8,897 bases of DNA. It comes from CAZBQG01 sp964493945 (GTDB lineage Bacteria > Pseudomonadota > Alphaproteobacteria > Rhodospirillales > UBA2165). The stretch lies in NCBI GenBank assembly GCA_964493945.1, contig CAZBQG010000190.1, positions 1 to 8,897 of the forward strand. The letters are read 5' to 3'. Both the position numbers and the translations under genes were made by a program. Below are positions 1-6,274 of this stretch, piece after piece; the first letter of the stretch is position 1; each line of letters begins with the position of its first letter. The notes under the pieces are model-generated. The model saw nothing but the letters and a program-made list of their open reading frames with translations. It had not been told where the DNA came from and searched no databases.

Positions 1-546
1 ACCCTGATTATTCCTACGTTTGGAGACGGTGTTGAGATTGTTCTGGCCCTGGGCACTACTCCAATAAGTAATTCGCCAACTCCAATAATTTGCAAAATCC
101 AAATCTTCTAATGCCGTTATAGATTTGTTAGCTAAAATTTCTGTGAAATAGGGAATGAAATATCGTTCAACGGTTCCTTCAATATATTTGATCCTGGCAT
201 CTGATTTAGATGACTTTTCCAACTTCCACCATGTTTGGTAAAGTTTCACAAAATCATACGTTTCTATTTCAAGGTTATCTGCAATCTTGTATGTGAGAGA
301 GGCAAATTCCTGTCTCGCAACGTCTTCAGCCAATTGTGCATCACGTTCTTTTGTGCTGCGTCTGATGTATCCAGTTTTGTTAGGAATTTTTAGTCGCATG
401 TGCCATTTCGGGCTGTCAGGTCGTTTGTAAATAAACACCTTGTCTGGCACTACCCATTTGTTTTGTTTGTAATATTGCAAAATTGGAACCTTCGCGGATA
501 CAGGGTTATTGTGAATGATTTTCACAAAAGATAAACAGGAACCCAT
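1..546 (-). CDS. Tyrosine recombinase (phage/island integrase), N-terminal part, cut by window edge
   Basis: The reverse strand is open from ATG at 546 to base 1 (182 codons, no stop). Residues 38-64 (FIYKRPDSPKWHMRLKIP, then TGYIRRST) match the N-terminal arm-binding region of integrases of alphaproteobacterial phages and islands. Residues 100-165 (LYQTWW, IEGTVERYFIPYF, DLDFANYWSWR) look like the SAM-like core-binding domain. The catalytic domain (R..H-x-x-R..Y) would lie beyond the window start, so whether the gene is intact cannot be judged. An in-frame TGA lies two codons before ATG 546, so this is the furthest possible start. A TTG at 480, preceded by AAGG, is a plausible later start, and the promoter at 528-556 would favour it. 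The gene is AT-rich, unlike all the other genes here, which fits horizontal transfer. Family call is from sequence pattern only. Confidence 0.85.
   Translation of the reverse strand, partial: MGSCLSFVKIIHNNPVSAKVPILQYYKQNKWVVPDKVFIYKRPDSPKWHMRLKIPNKTGYIRRSTKERDAQLAEDVARQEFASLTYKIADNLEIETYDFVKLYQTWWKLEKSSKSDARIKYIEGTVERYFIPYFTEILANKSITALEDLDFANYWSWRITYWSSAQGQNNLNTVSKRRNNQG
509..527. repeat. Inverted repeat TTGTGAA-5-TTCACAA
   Basis: Perfect 7-bp arms (509-515 and 521-527) are separated by TGATT. It sits immediately downstream of the candidate integrase -10 box. The arm sequence is the same TTGTGAA that is repeated at 550-579, so the same protein may bind both places. It could be an operator or an arm-type integrase site. 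Confidence 0.6.
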
Positions 547-556
547 GTCTTGTCAA
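528..556 (-). promoter_or_regulatory. Candidate promoter of the integrase gene
   Basis: On the minus strand TTGACA (556-551) is followed after exactly 17 bp by TATCTT (533-528), a good sigma-70-like pair. Transcription would start near 521, inside the longest integrase reading frame, which implies translation from a later start such as TTG 480. The -35 box lies within the first unit of the phased repeats at 550-579, and the inverted repeat at 509-527 covers the expected start site, so a repressor or the integrase itself could block it. Confidence 0.45.
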
Positions 557-640
557 TACCTTGTGAATTTATTGTGAATGCAAAAAAAGGAATTCCAAAT
601 TAGAACCCCTTGATAATAAATAATTATTTTGAGTGTAGTG
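547..640. other. AT-rich intergenic strip, probable edge of a mobile element
   Basis: No gene is seen. Besides the phased repeats it holds a run of seven A at 582-588, the palindrome GGAATTCC at 589-596 and the AT-only palindrome AAATAATTATTT at 618-629. Composition changes from AT-rich to GC-rich at the rpsI stop codon (641-643). A recombination (att) site at or just past the 3' end of rpsI is inferred. The second att copy would be outside the window, so it cannot be confirmed. I see no convincing intrinsic terminator for the rplM-rpsI transcript here. Confidence 0.45.
550..579. repeat. Three TTGTSAAT units phased at 11 bp
   Basis: TTGTCAAT (550-557), TTGTGAAT (561-568) and TTGTGAAT (572-579) are spaced exactly 11 bp start to start, about one helical turn, so they face the same side of the DNA. 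In addition, the 12-mer TTATTGTGAATG occurs exactly at 506-517 and again at 569-580. Short direct repeats beside an integrase gene are typical of arm-type recombinase or excisionase sites. An operator for integrase autoregulation is the alternative. Confidence 0.6.
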
Positions 641-1240
641 TCATCGCTTGGAGAACTGGAAGCTCCGCCTCGCCTTGGCGCGGCCGTATTTCTTACGTTC
701 CACCACCCGGCTGTCACGGGTCAGGAAGCCGCCTTTTTTCAGGGCTCCCCGCAAGACGGGTTCATAGAAGGTCAAGGCCCGGCTGATGCCGTGGCGGACG
801 GCGCCGGCCTGGCCGGATAGTCCACCGCCCTTGACCGTGCAGGTCACGTCATATTGGTTTTCCCGCCCGGCCGTGGCGAAGGGCTGGTTGAGCAGCATTC
901 TCAAAACAGGTCTGGCGAAATAGGTTTCCTGATCGCGCCCATTAACCGTGATGCGGCCCGATCCGGGCTTGATCCAAACGCGGGCGACGGCGTCCTTGCG
1001 TTTGCCCGTGGCATAAGAACGCCCCTGGGCGTCCAGCTTGGGCTCAGGCAACACGATGGGTTGATCCACCGGGGCCAGCGCCTCGGGCGCATCGGCCGGG
1101 GCGGCTGCGTCTTCGGCGGTGGCGTCGGTGTCAGCCGCTTCGGGGGCGGCCTCGGTTGCTTCCGGGGCCTTGGCCTCTTCGGCCTTGCGCTCCATCAATT
1201 CCTTGAGGTTGTCCAGAGACTTGCTTTCTTCGTCAGCCAA
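641..1240 (-). CDS. rpsI: 30S ribosomal protein S9 with long acidic N-terminal extension
   Basis: S9 of the small subunit; in known ribosomes its C-terminal tail reaches the P-site tRNA. The 199-residue product has the S9 core from about residue 74 (YATGKRKDAVARVWIKPGSG), the GGGLSGQAGAVRHGISRAL block, and the conserved basic end KYGRAKARRSFQFSKR. E. coli S9 is about 130 residues. The extra ~70 residues at the N-terminus are Ala/Glu/Asp/Pro-rich and low complexity, an extension seen in shorter form in many alphaproteobacteria. The start codon is TTG at 1240, supported by GAGGAG at 1255-1250, 9 nt upstream. The gene begins 2 nt after the rplM stop, as expected for the conserved rplM-rpsI operon. 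A later in-frame ATG (residue 17) is less well supported. Confidence 0.97.
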   Translation of the reverse strand: MADEESKSLDNLKELMERKAEEAKAPEATEAAPEAADTDATAEDAAAPADAPEALAPVDQPIVLPEPKLDAQGRSYATGKRKDAVARVWIKPGSGRITVNGRDQETYFARPVLRMLLNQPFATAGRENQYDVTCTVKGGGLSGQAGAVRHGISRALTFYEPVLRGALKKGGFLTRDSRVVERKKYGRAKARRSFQFSKR

Positions 1241-1242
1241 TG

Positions 1243-1707
1243 TCAGGCGCTCCTCTTGTTTTTCCGGCTCATGGCCGCAATATCCAGTGCTTCGGGCTTT
1301 TGGGCGTCATGGGGATGTTCGGGGCCGCTGTAAACATGCAGCTTGCCCATCTGGACCCGGCCCAAAGGTGAGCGCGAAATCATCCGTTCCACTGCCTTGA
1401 TGATCACCCGTTCCGGATGCTTGCCATCCAGGATTTGTTCCGCCGTATTTTGCTTGATGCCGCCCGGATAACCGGTATGGCGGTAATAGGTCTTATCGGC
1501 CCGCTTATTGCCGGTAAGCACGACTTTTTCCGCATTGATCACGACGATATTGTCGCCGCAATCGATATGGGGCGTGAATAGGGGTTTGTGCTTGCCGCGG
1601 AGCCGGTTGGCGATGTGAACCGCCATGCGCCCCAGGACCAGCCCGTCGGCGTCGATAAGGAACCAGCCCCGTTCAACTTCCGACGGCTTTGCCGAATAGG
1701 TTTTCAT
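1243..1707 (-). CDS. rplM: 50S ribosomal protein L13
   Basis: L13, an early-assembling protein of the large subunit. The 154-residue product is full length for bacterial L13 and carries the family blocks in order: WFLIDADGLVLGRMAVHIANRLRGKHKP (residues 15-42), CGDNIVVINAEKVVLTGNK (50-68), YYRHTGYPGG (74-83), and the C-terminal block GRVQMGKLHVYSGPEHPH. It starts with ATG at 1707 and is the first gene of the rplM-rpsI operon. A sigma-70-like promoter lies about 60-90 bp upstream. The C-terminus is extended by a few Lys/Arg/Ala residues, which is normal for alphaproteobacteria. Confidence 0.98.
   Translation of the reverse strand: MKTYSAKPSEVERGWFLIDADGLVLGRMAVHIANRLRGKHKPLFTPHIDCGDNIVVINAEKVVLTGNKRADKTYYRHTGYPGGIKQNTAEQILDGKHPERVIIKAVERMISRSPLGRVQMGKLHVYSGPEHPHDAQKPEALDIAAMSRKNKRSA
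1250..1255 (-). promoter_or_regulatory. Ribosome binding site deciding the TTG start of rpsI
   Basis: GAGGAG on the minus strand lies inside the last codons of rplM, 9 nt before TTG 1240. It is the only strong Shine-Dalgarno match near the start and supports the non-ATG start over the internal ATG. Confidence 0.7.
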
Positions 1708-1768
1708 CTTGCTTGACCCGCTTTTGCTTGTGGGAGCCGGCCCAAATGGACGGCCCTTAGAGGCGCGG

Positions 1769-1796
1769 AGTATGCCAGGAAATTACTCCATGTCAA
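1769..1796 (-). promoter_or_regulatory. Promoter of the rplM-rpsI operon
   Basis: TTGACA (1796-1791) and CATACT (1774-1769) are separated by 16 bp, a near-consensus sigma-70 pair. Just upstream, 1796-1821 forms an imperfect inverted repeat (ATTGG, one bulged base, AAA, 9-nt loop, TTTCCAAT), which could be an operator or an AT-rich upstream element. The leader of about 55-60 nt before the rplM ATG contains GGCC-rich segments but no hairpin I can assign to a known L13 leader. Confidence 0.75.
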
Positions 1797-1831
1797 TTGG
1801 GAAAAATGATAACTTTCCAATAGCTTGTGAC

Positions 1832-1849
1832 GCGGTATTATAATACCGC
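1832..1849. promoter_or_regulatory. Perfect 18-bp palindrome
   Basis: GCGGTATTATAATACCGC reads the same on both strands. It lies between the end of TPR protein B (1892) and the rplM promoter. As RNA it could fold into a 7-bp stem with a TATA loop, but no T-run follows on either strand, so it is not a classic intrinsic terminator. A binding site for a dimeric repressor or activator upstream of rplM is the other reading. The rest of 1708-1891 holds the rplM leader and promoter and no gene. Confidence 0.55.
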
Positions 1850-1891
1850 AATCTAAGGTTTTGGAAACAGGCGGCTTTTATGATTTCTGAA

Positions 1892-3589
1892 TCAGCCGGC
1901 CAGTTCCTTGTCCAGGGCGTCCGCCACCTCCTTGAATACCGGGTCCCAGCAGCCCCGGGTGGGTTGGCGGAAGACGCGCATGAGAGGATGCCAGGGGCTG
2001 TCGGTGCCTTTGGCCAGCCAACGCCATTCGGGCACATAGGAAAGCATGGTCCAGGTGGTGATGCCCAGGGCGCCGGAAAGCTGGACCGTTGAATTATCCA
2101 CCGATATGACCAGATCCAAGGCCGCCATCTGGGCCGCCCAGTCATCCATGCTGGCCAGGGGATCGATGCTGTCATCCCTATGAATGCTCACGCCCAGGCG
2201 CTCTTGCACATCGCCAATATCCGCTTCCACGTCGCCATATTGCAGATTAATGAACTGGCACCCCGCTTGGCCCAGCACGCCGTCCCACAGGTCCAAAGGC
2301 ACGCTTCTCTCATGGCCGACGGTTTGATTGCCGCTGCGCCAGGAAATTCCGATCTTAAGTCCCTCCCCCAGCTTGTCATACCGCTTCCGGCAGGCCGCCG
2401 CTTTCTTGTCGTCCGCCAGGAGATAAAATCCGGGCGTCTCAGGAAAAGCATCCCGCCCGGCACGGAAATACCGGCAAAGGGAGGCCATGGGGATTTGCAG
2501 ATCAAGCCCGGCTTCGTTGATGGCTGGATCGGGTGGATCAGCGCGGACGATGACGGTGGCGTCTGGAAAAGACCTGGCGAACAAAGGCTGGAAGCGGGGA
2601 TTGCATTCCATCACCAGGCGGGCACCGGTCTCCAACACCTGGGGGATTGGATTGGCGAACATGATCTCATCGCCCACCCCTTGTTCGGACCAGACCAAAA
2701 GCCCCTTGCCGGATAAATCCCCGCCGTTCCAGGTAGGCACGGAAAAATGCCGGTGGGTGGAGGGGAATTCGGCGCATTGCCAGCGCCAGTCATATTCCAC
2801 CCAGCCATCTTTGAACTCCCCATCCATCAGCAACGCCATGCTCAGATTATAATGAGCTTCGGCGAAATCCGGGTCCAGGCTGATGGCCTGGCGCAAATTA
2901 TTGGCGGCGCCTTTCATATCCAGTTCCGCCATGCAGACCAGCCCAAGATTATTATACGCCATGGCATCATCACCGCTGAGCCCCAGCGCATGATCCAGCC
3001 TTTTCCGGGCCGGCCCGATATCGCCGCCGGCCATCAGGGCCGCGCCCAAATTTATATGCGCCGAGACCAGTTCGGGCTCCAGCTCAATGGCCTGATTTAA
3101 ACATGCAACAGCTTCTTTCGTGCGTTCCAGCCCACCCAGGGCCAGCCCCTTCACACCCAACAGTCCGCCATGAGAGGGCGTGCTTTCCAGGGCCTGATCG
3201 GCGATGGCCAGAGCCATGGCAAAATTTTTCATGCGGCAGAGGACGAAGGCAAGATGCTGAAAAAAGCTGATTTCGCCGGGCACCATGTCGATGGCCCGCT
3301 CCAGCAACGCGGCGGCTTCCTGGAGGTTGCCCTCATCAGCCAGTTTCTTGGCCTGCTGATCCAGCGCCTGGCAGAGTTTTTGGGAAATATCGGTGCGCCC
3401 CGGCGCATGTTTCATGGCCCTGTCAAAGGCGATGACCGCTTCGTCCACGCGGTTGGCCGAAAGCAAGACCAGACCCATGCCGTGAAGCGCATCAGGATTG
3501 CTCGGATCCTTGGCCAGGATGATGTTGGCCAGGGCCAGGGCTTCCTGGCTGCGTTCATCCAATGCGGCTTGTTCTTCAGATGTGTTCAT
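1892..3589 (-). CDS. TPR protein with C-terminal glycosyltransferase-like domain (TPR/GT-B protein B, FlbA-like)
   Basis: The 565-residue product has about seven tetratricopeptide units over residues 12-270, for example AYNNLGLVCM (211-220) and AHYNLSMALL (245-254). The C-terminal half resembles GT9/FlbA-type GT-B folds: LLVWSEQGVGDEIMFA (297-312), IGISWRSGN (413-421), FINLQYGD (446-453), IDPLASMDDWAAQMAALDLVISVDNSTVQLSGALG (475-509) and PEWRW...SPWHPLMRVFRQ (520-542). Such proteins occur in flagellin and surface-glycan modification loci; the exact transfer reaction is unknown, and catalytic activity is not established. I chose ATG 3589 because it overlaps the radical SAM stop as ATGA; the longer frame back to 3721 would run deep into that gene. 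It is the last gene of the operon. No signal peptide or membrane segment is seen, so it is likely cytoplasmic. Confidence 0.88.
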   Translation of the reverse strand: MNTSEEQAALDERSQEALALANIILAKDPSNPDALHGMGLVLLSANRVDEAVIAFDRAMKHAPGRTDISQKLCQALDQQAKKLADEGNLQEAAALLERAIDMVPGEISFFQHLAFVLCRMKNFAMALAIADQALESTPSHGGLLGVKGLALGGLERTKEAVACLNQAIELEPELVSAHINLGAALMAGGDIGPARKRLDHALGLSGDDAMAYNNLGLVCMAELDMKGAANNLRQAISLDPDFAEAHYNLSMALLMDGEFKDGWVEYDWRWQCAEFPSTHRHFSVPTWNGGDLSGKGLLVWSEQGVGDEIMFANPIPQVLETGARLVMECNPRFQPLFARSFPDATVIVRADPPDPAINEAGLDLQIPMASLCRYFRAGRDAFPETPGFYLLADDKKAAACRKRYDKLGEGLKIGISWRSGNQTVGHERSVPLDLWDGVLGQAGCQFINLQYGDVEADIGDVQERLGVSIHRDDSIDPLASMDDWAAQMAALDLVISVDNSTVQLSGALGITTWTMLSYVPEWRWLAKGTDSPWHPLMRVFRQPTRGCWDPVFKEVADALDKELAG

Positions 3590-4599
3590 CCACTTTCCGC
3601 TCCGGGCTGGCCGGCGAAGCCCCGGTGATCCAGGCCGCCCACAATCTTGGACTGGCCATAGGCCCGGCCTGGAATATTGCTCCAGACCAGGGCATCGGGC
3701 AGATCGTATAGCTGATCGCAATCACGGCAATAACTGATATCGTCGAACCTTTCTTCTTCATGGGCGGCGCGCAGCTCACTATATGGGGCGCCGGCTACCA
3801 GTTGGGCAATGCTTTGTTCATCCAGATGCCCCAACACGGCGGAACTGTCCTTGCCCAGTACCATACAACAGGCGACAACCCCTGCCCGGTGCCCATCCAG
3901 CCCACCGGCCCGCACCTGCAACAATTGCGAAAAGGGCCGCCCGCAGGAACGCCGCACCGGATTTCCCGTCATTCTTTCGCGCTGATAAGGGGCATCTATG
4001 CCGCCCGACCAATTATGCATCAGCCATATTTCGGCGAAGGCGCCGCTGTAATCGACCCAGTTGCGGCGATAGGCTTCCGTTTCCGCCGCAACATTCTCCA
4101 CATCATTGATCAGGTGATAAAGATGTATCTGGCTGGCTCCGCCCGCCTCATCGGCCAGTTGGCGGAAGCGTTTGACGTTATCCCGCACGGCCTCGAACCC
4201 ATCCTCGCTCATCCAGCGCTGATAGCTTTCACGTTCCGCACCGATGGCCGAAACCCGCAAGATATCGATTCCCGCCCCGATCAAGCGTCCGGACAATTTT
4301 TCGTCCAAAAGATTGCCGTTGGTAAACGAGATGCAGGTCAGGCCCCTGGATTTAATTTCCCGCACCATGTCGGGCATGTCATGGTTCAGTGTGGGCTCCC
4401 CCGATCCGTGCAGCGAGACGGCCTCCAGCCCATATAGCTGGGCATCGTCCAGAATGCGCTTCATCAAATCCAGGGGCAGTTTTTTGAGGAACGGTTTCTC
4501 CCTTCCCTCGGCCTGGGGGCACATGGCGCATTTCAAATTGCACCCGCCATTAAGCTCCAGATCAAGCTGCTTGATGATCAGATTTTCAGGGCTCGGCAT
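3586..4599 (-). CDS. Radical SAM protein with SPASM-like C-terminal cysteines
   Basis: The 337-residue product binds a [4Fe-4S] cluster and S-adenosylmethionine through Cys20-x3-Cys24-x2-Cys27 (GGCNLKCAMCPQ), with a GGEP-like SAM motif HGSGEP (64-69) and a TNGNLL strand at 93-98. C-terminal cysteines 219, 244/245, 291 and 294 (RSCGRPF, VACC, CRDCDQLYD) fit a SPASM or twitch auxiliary cluster domain. Family members modify peptides or sugars; the substrate cannot be read from sequence. It starts 9 nt after the kdsC stop and ends overlapping the TPR protein B start (ATGA), so it is probably translationally coupled and functionally tied to that protein. The last ~35 residues, after Val304, are poorly conserved in appearance. 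No membrane segment is seen. Confidence 0.92.
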   Translation of the reverse strand: MPSPENLIIKQLDLELNGGCNLKCAMCPQAEGREKPFLKKLPLDLMKRILDDAQLYGLEAVSLHGSGEPTLNHDMPDMVREIKSRGLTCISFTNGNLLDEKLSGRLIGAGIDILRVSAIGAERESYQRWMSEDGFEAVRDNVKRFRQLADEAGGASQIHLYHLINDVENVAAETEAYRRNWVDYSGAFAEIWLMHNWSGGIDAPYQRERMTGNPVRRSCGRPFSQLLQVRAGGLDGHRAGVVACCMVLGKDSSAVLGHLDEQSIAQLVAGAPYSELRAAHEEERFDDISYCRDCDQLYDLPDALVWSNIPGRAYGQSKIVGGLDHRGFAGQPGAESG

Positions 4600-4608
4600 A
4601 TCCGTCCA

Positions 4609-5118
4609 TTAATGAAGATGGGCCTTCACCAGAAGATCGCAAATTTCGCGGACGGCGCCGGCCCCGCCCATCTTGTCCGTGATCTGATCGGCGGCATTCA
4701 AAACGTCCGGCATGGCATCGGCGACGGCGATGGCCAGCCCCACCTCGGCAAAGACCGGCAAATCATTGAGATCGTCCCCCATATGTGTCACCTGATCCAG
4801 TCCCACGCCGGTGGCATCGCAGAGTTCGGTCAAGGTAGCCAACTTGTCACGGGTTTCCAGATAGGCATGTTCCACACCCAGATAGCGGGCCCGGAAAGCG
4901 ATGGCCGGCGAGGCGCTGGCGGTGATGATGGCCACCGTAAGACCGGCCGCCTGCACCCGCCGTATGCCGAGCCCGTCCTTCACATTAAATTTTCTGAGCT
5001 CCTCTCCGCTGTCTGTGTAATAAAGCCCGCCATCGGTGAGAACCCCATCCGTATCCAACGATAGCAGTTTGATTTCCGACAGGCGGTGGAGGAAATCCTC
5101 CCGGCTTAATTTGCTCAT
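4609..5118 (-). CDS. kdsC: Kdo-8-phosphate phosphatase (HAD family, KdsC-like)
   Basis: Hydrolyses Kdo-8-phosphate to Kdo plus phosphate, the step between KdsA and KdsB. The 169-residue, cap-less HAD protein shows motif I LDTDGVLTDGG (Asp22 nucleophile, Asp24), the family block EELRKFNVKDGLGIR, motif II Thr66 (IIT), motif III Lys92 (DKL), motif IV GDDLND (114-119), and the C-terminal tail GGAGAVREICDLL. The Gly-Arg that normally follows motif II (ITGR) is replaced by ASAS, a notable departure. ATG 5118 was chosen over a longer frame to 5181: it overlaps the kdsB stop as ATGA and is preceded by a very strong GGAGGAGG ribosome binding site. A related phosphatase of another 2-keto-3-deoxy sugar acid pathway is the main alternative. 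Confidence 0.88.
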   Translation of the reverse strand: MSKLSREDFLHRLSEIKLLSLDTDGVLTDGGLYYTDSGEELRKFNVKDGLGIRRVQAAGLTVAIITASASPAIAFRARYLGVEHAYLETRDKLATLTELCDATGVGLDQVTHMGDDLNDLPVFAEVGLAIAVADAMPDVLNAADQITDKMGGAGAVREICDLLVKAHLH

Positions 5119-5861
5119 GCCCCCTCCTCCGCCAATCCACCAGAAAGAACAGCCTCGACGCGCCCGATATCGGCCGGCCAATCGACGCCGATGGAGCCCG
5201 GCGGAATGGGAATGGCGGCGATCCTTTCGCCATGCTCCAAAAAGCGCATCAGCTCGATGCTTTCGGCGCGCTCGACCGGGCCGCGCTCATATTTGGCAAA
5301 GCGGGAGAGTGCCCCGCCGCTGAACCCATACATGCCCACATGAACCGTATGTGCCGCCGGTTCGACAAAAGAATGGGGCACGGGTGAGCGTGAAAAAGTT
5401 ATGACGCAGCCATCCAGGGTGGGCACCAGATGCACGACCGAGGGGCTGCCCAATTGTTCCTCGCTGGCCCCTTCGATATATCCGGTGGCCACTTCGATGC
5501 CGCGGGCGCCTGCGCCCAGCAGGCATTCGGTCACGTCATCGATGGCCTGGGGGTCGATCAGGGGCTCGTCCCCCTGCACATTAATGTAGAAATTGGCGGC
5601 CTGACGCTCCGCCACTTCGGCCAGGCGGTCGGTGCCCGTGACGTGATCCGAACCGGTGAGCATCACCGCCATGGAATTGTCATCGCAAAAATCGGCGATG
5701 CGTTGGTCATCGGTGGCCACCAGAATTTCGTCCAGGGCGCGGGCACCGCTGGCCCGTTCCCAGACATGCTGGATCATGGGCCGGCCCTGGATCAAGGCCA
5801 TGGGCTTGCCCGGAAAGCGGCTGGATGCCCAGCGGGCGGGAATGACGCCAAGGACGCTCAT
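5115..5861 (-). CDS. kdsB: 3-deoxy-manno-octulosonate cytidylyltransferase (CMP-Kdo synthetase)
   Basis: Transfers CMP from CTP to Kdo, giving CMP-Kdo, the donor for Kdo transferases. The 248-residue product has the usual length and motifs: nucleotide-binding VIPARWASSRFPGKP (6-20), LVATDD (47-52), SDHVTGTDRLAEV (71-83), INVQGDEPLID (93-103, Asp98 a likely Mg ligand), FSRSPVP (156-162), VGMYGF (175-180), ERAESIELMRFLEHG (197-211) and GVD (225-227, the second Asp). The usual GVDTPEDLERV is changed to GVDWPADIGRV, and the segment before FSRSP differs from textbook KdsB. The start is ATG 5861, sharing a base with the preceding CBS gene stop (TGATG). GTG 5864, one codon earlier, is possible. It overlaps kdsC by 4 nt. 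Confidence 0.95.
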   Translation of the reverse strand: MSVLGVIPARWASSRFPGKPMALIQGRPMIQHVWERASGARALDEILVATDDQRIADFCDDNSMAVMLTGSDHVTGTDRLAEVAERQAANFYINVQGDEPLIDPQAIDDVTECLLGAGARGIEVATGYIEGASEEQLGSPSVVHLVPTLDGCVITFSRSPVPHSFVEPAAHTVHVGMYGFSGGALSRFAKYERGPVERAESIELMRFLEHGERIAAIPIPPGSIGVDWPADIGRVEAVLSGGLAEEGA

Positions 5862-6274
5862 CACCCGCCCAACGCTTTCAGGGCGGGATGGAGATGAATA
5901 AGCCCCACCAGCCGCCCGTCCTGATCGGTCACCGGCAGATCCCAGATTTCACGCTCTTCGAACATGGCTAGCGCTTCGGTGATGGTGGTGCCGGGCCTGA
6001 TGGTGGTGAATTCGGACCTGGCATGGGTGACGATATCATCAGCGAATAATGCGGACAGGGGCTTTTGGGAGCGCAACAAAAGCCGCCTGAGATCGCCGTC
6101 GGTGAACAATCCGATAAGCTTGCCGCCTTCGTCGGTAATGCAGGCCACACCAAGCCGCGCCTTGGTCATCATTTCCAGAGCTTCCTTTAAGATCGTGCTG
6201 GGCGCCATCACTGGTATCCTGTCGGGCGGCAATAAAATATCGCGAACCGTTGGTTCAGTCGTCGAGGTGGACAC
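5861..6274 (-). CDS. Stand-alone CBS-pair protein resembling the C-terminal tail of KdsD/KpsF
   Basis: The 137-residue product is two CBS domains only. The first covers about residues 10-70 (IPVMAPSTILKEALEMMTKARLGVACI, then GLFTDGDLRR at 55-64), the second about 75-135 (IRPGTTITEALAMFEER, LVGLIHLHPAL). FTDGDLRR and GxxHxH...L match the regulatory tail of arabinose-5-phosphate isomerase, but the N-terminal SIS (isomerase) domain is completely absent: the gene upstream is kdsA. CBS pairs usually bind adenine or cytidine nucleotides and tune a partner. I chose GTG 6274 because GGGGGGAAG precedes it by a few bases, giving a 20-nt overlap with kdsA; ATG 6292 is an alternative. A partner role for KdsA, KdsB or a KdsD encoded elsewhere is inferred. 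Confidence 0.88.
   Translation of the reverse strand: MSTSTTEPTVRDILLPPDRIPVMAPSTILKEALEMMTKARLGVACITDEGGKLIGLFTDGDLRRLLLRSQKPLSALFADDIVTHARSEFTTIRPGTTITEALAMFEEREIWDLPVTDQDGRLVGLIHLHPALKALGG

Noticed and set aside
582..600. Intrinsic terminator after rpsI (GGAATTCC followed by seven T on the minus strand)
   Set aside because: GGAATTCC is a loop-less 8-bp palindrome and cannot form a proper hairpin; the T-run alone is not enough.
854..1333. Gly-rich plus-strand open frame over rpsI/rplM
   Set aside because: Antisense of the Ala/Glu-rich S9 extension; its composition simply mirrors that low-complexity coding region.
1783..2175. Minus-strand open frame of 130 residues spanning the rplM promoter and the end of TPR protein B
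   Set aside because: Out-of-frame shadow of TPR protein B that reads through the promoter region; no motif.
3590..3721. Longer N-terminus for TPR protein B (start at 3721)
   Set aside because: It would overlap the radical SAM gene by over 130 bases; the extra residues look non-native and ATG 3589 makes a standard ATGA junction.
3760..4437. Plus-strand open frame of 225 residues opposite the radical SAM gene
   Set aside because: No recognisable motif; the minus strand encodes a clear radical SAM protein over the same bases.
5119..5181. Longer N-terminus for KdsC (start at 5181)
   Set aside because: It would sit inside kdsB; ATG 5118 has a strong ribosome binding site and matches the usual KdsC start.
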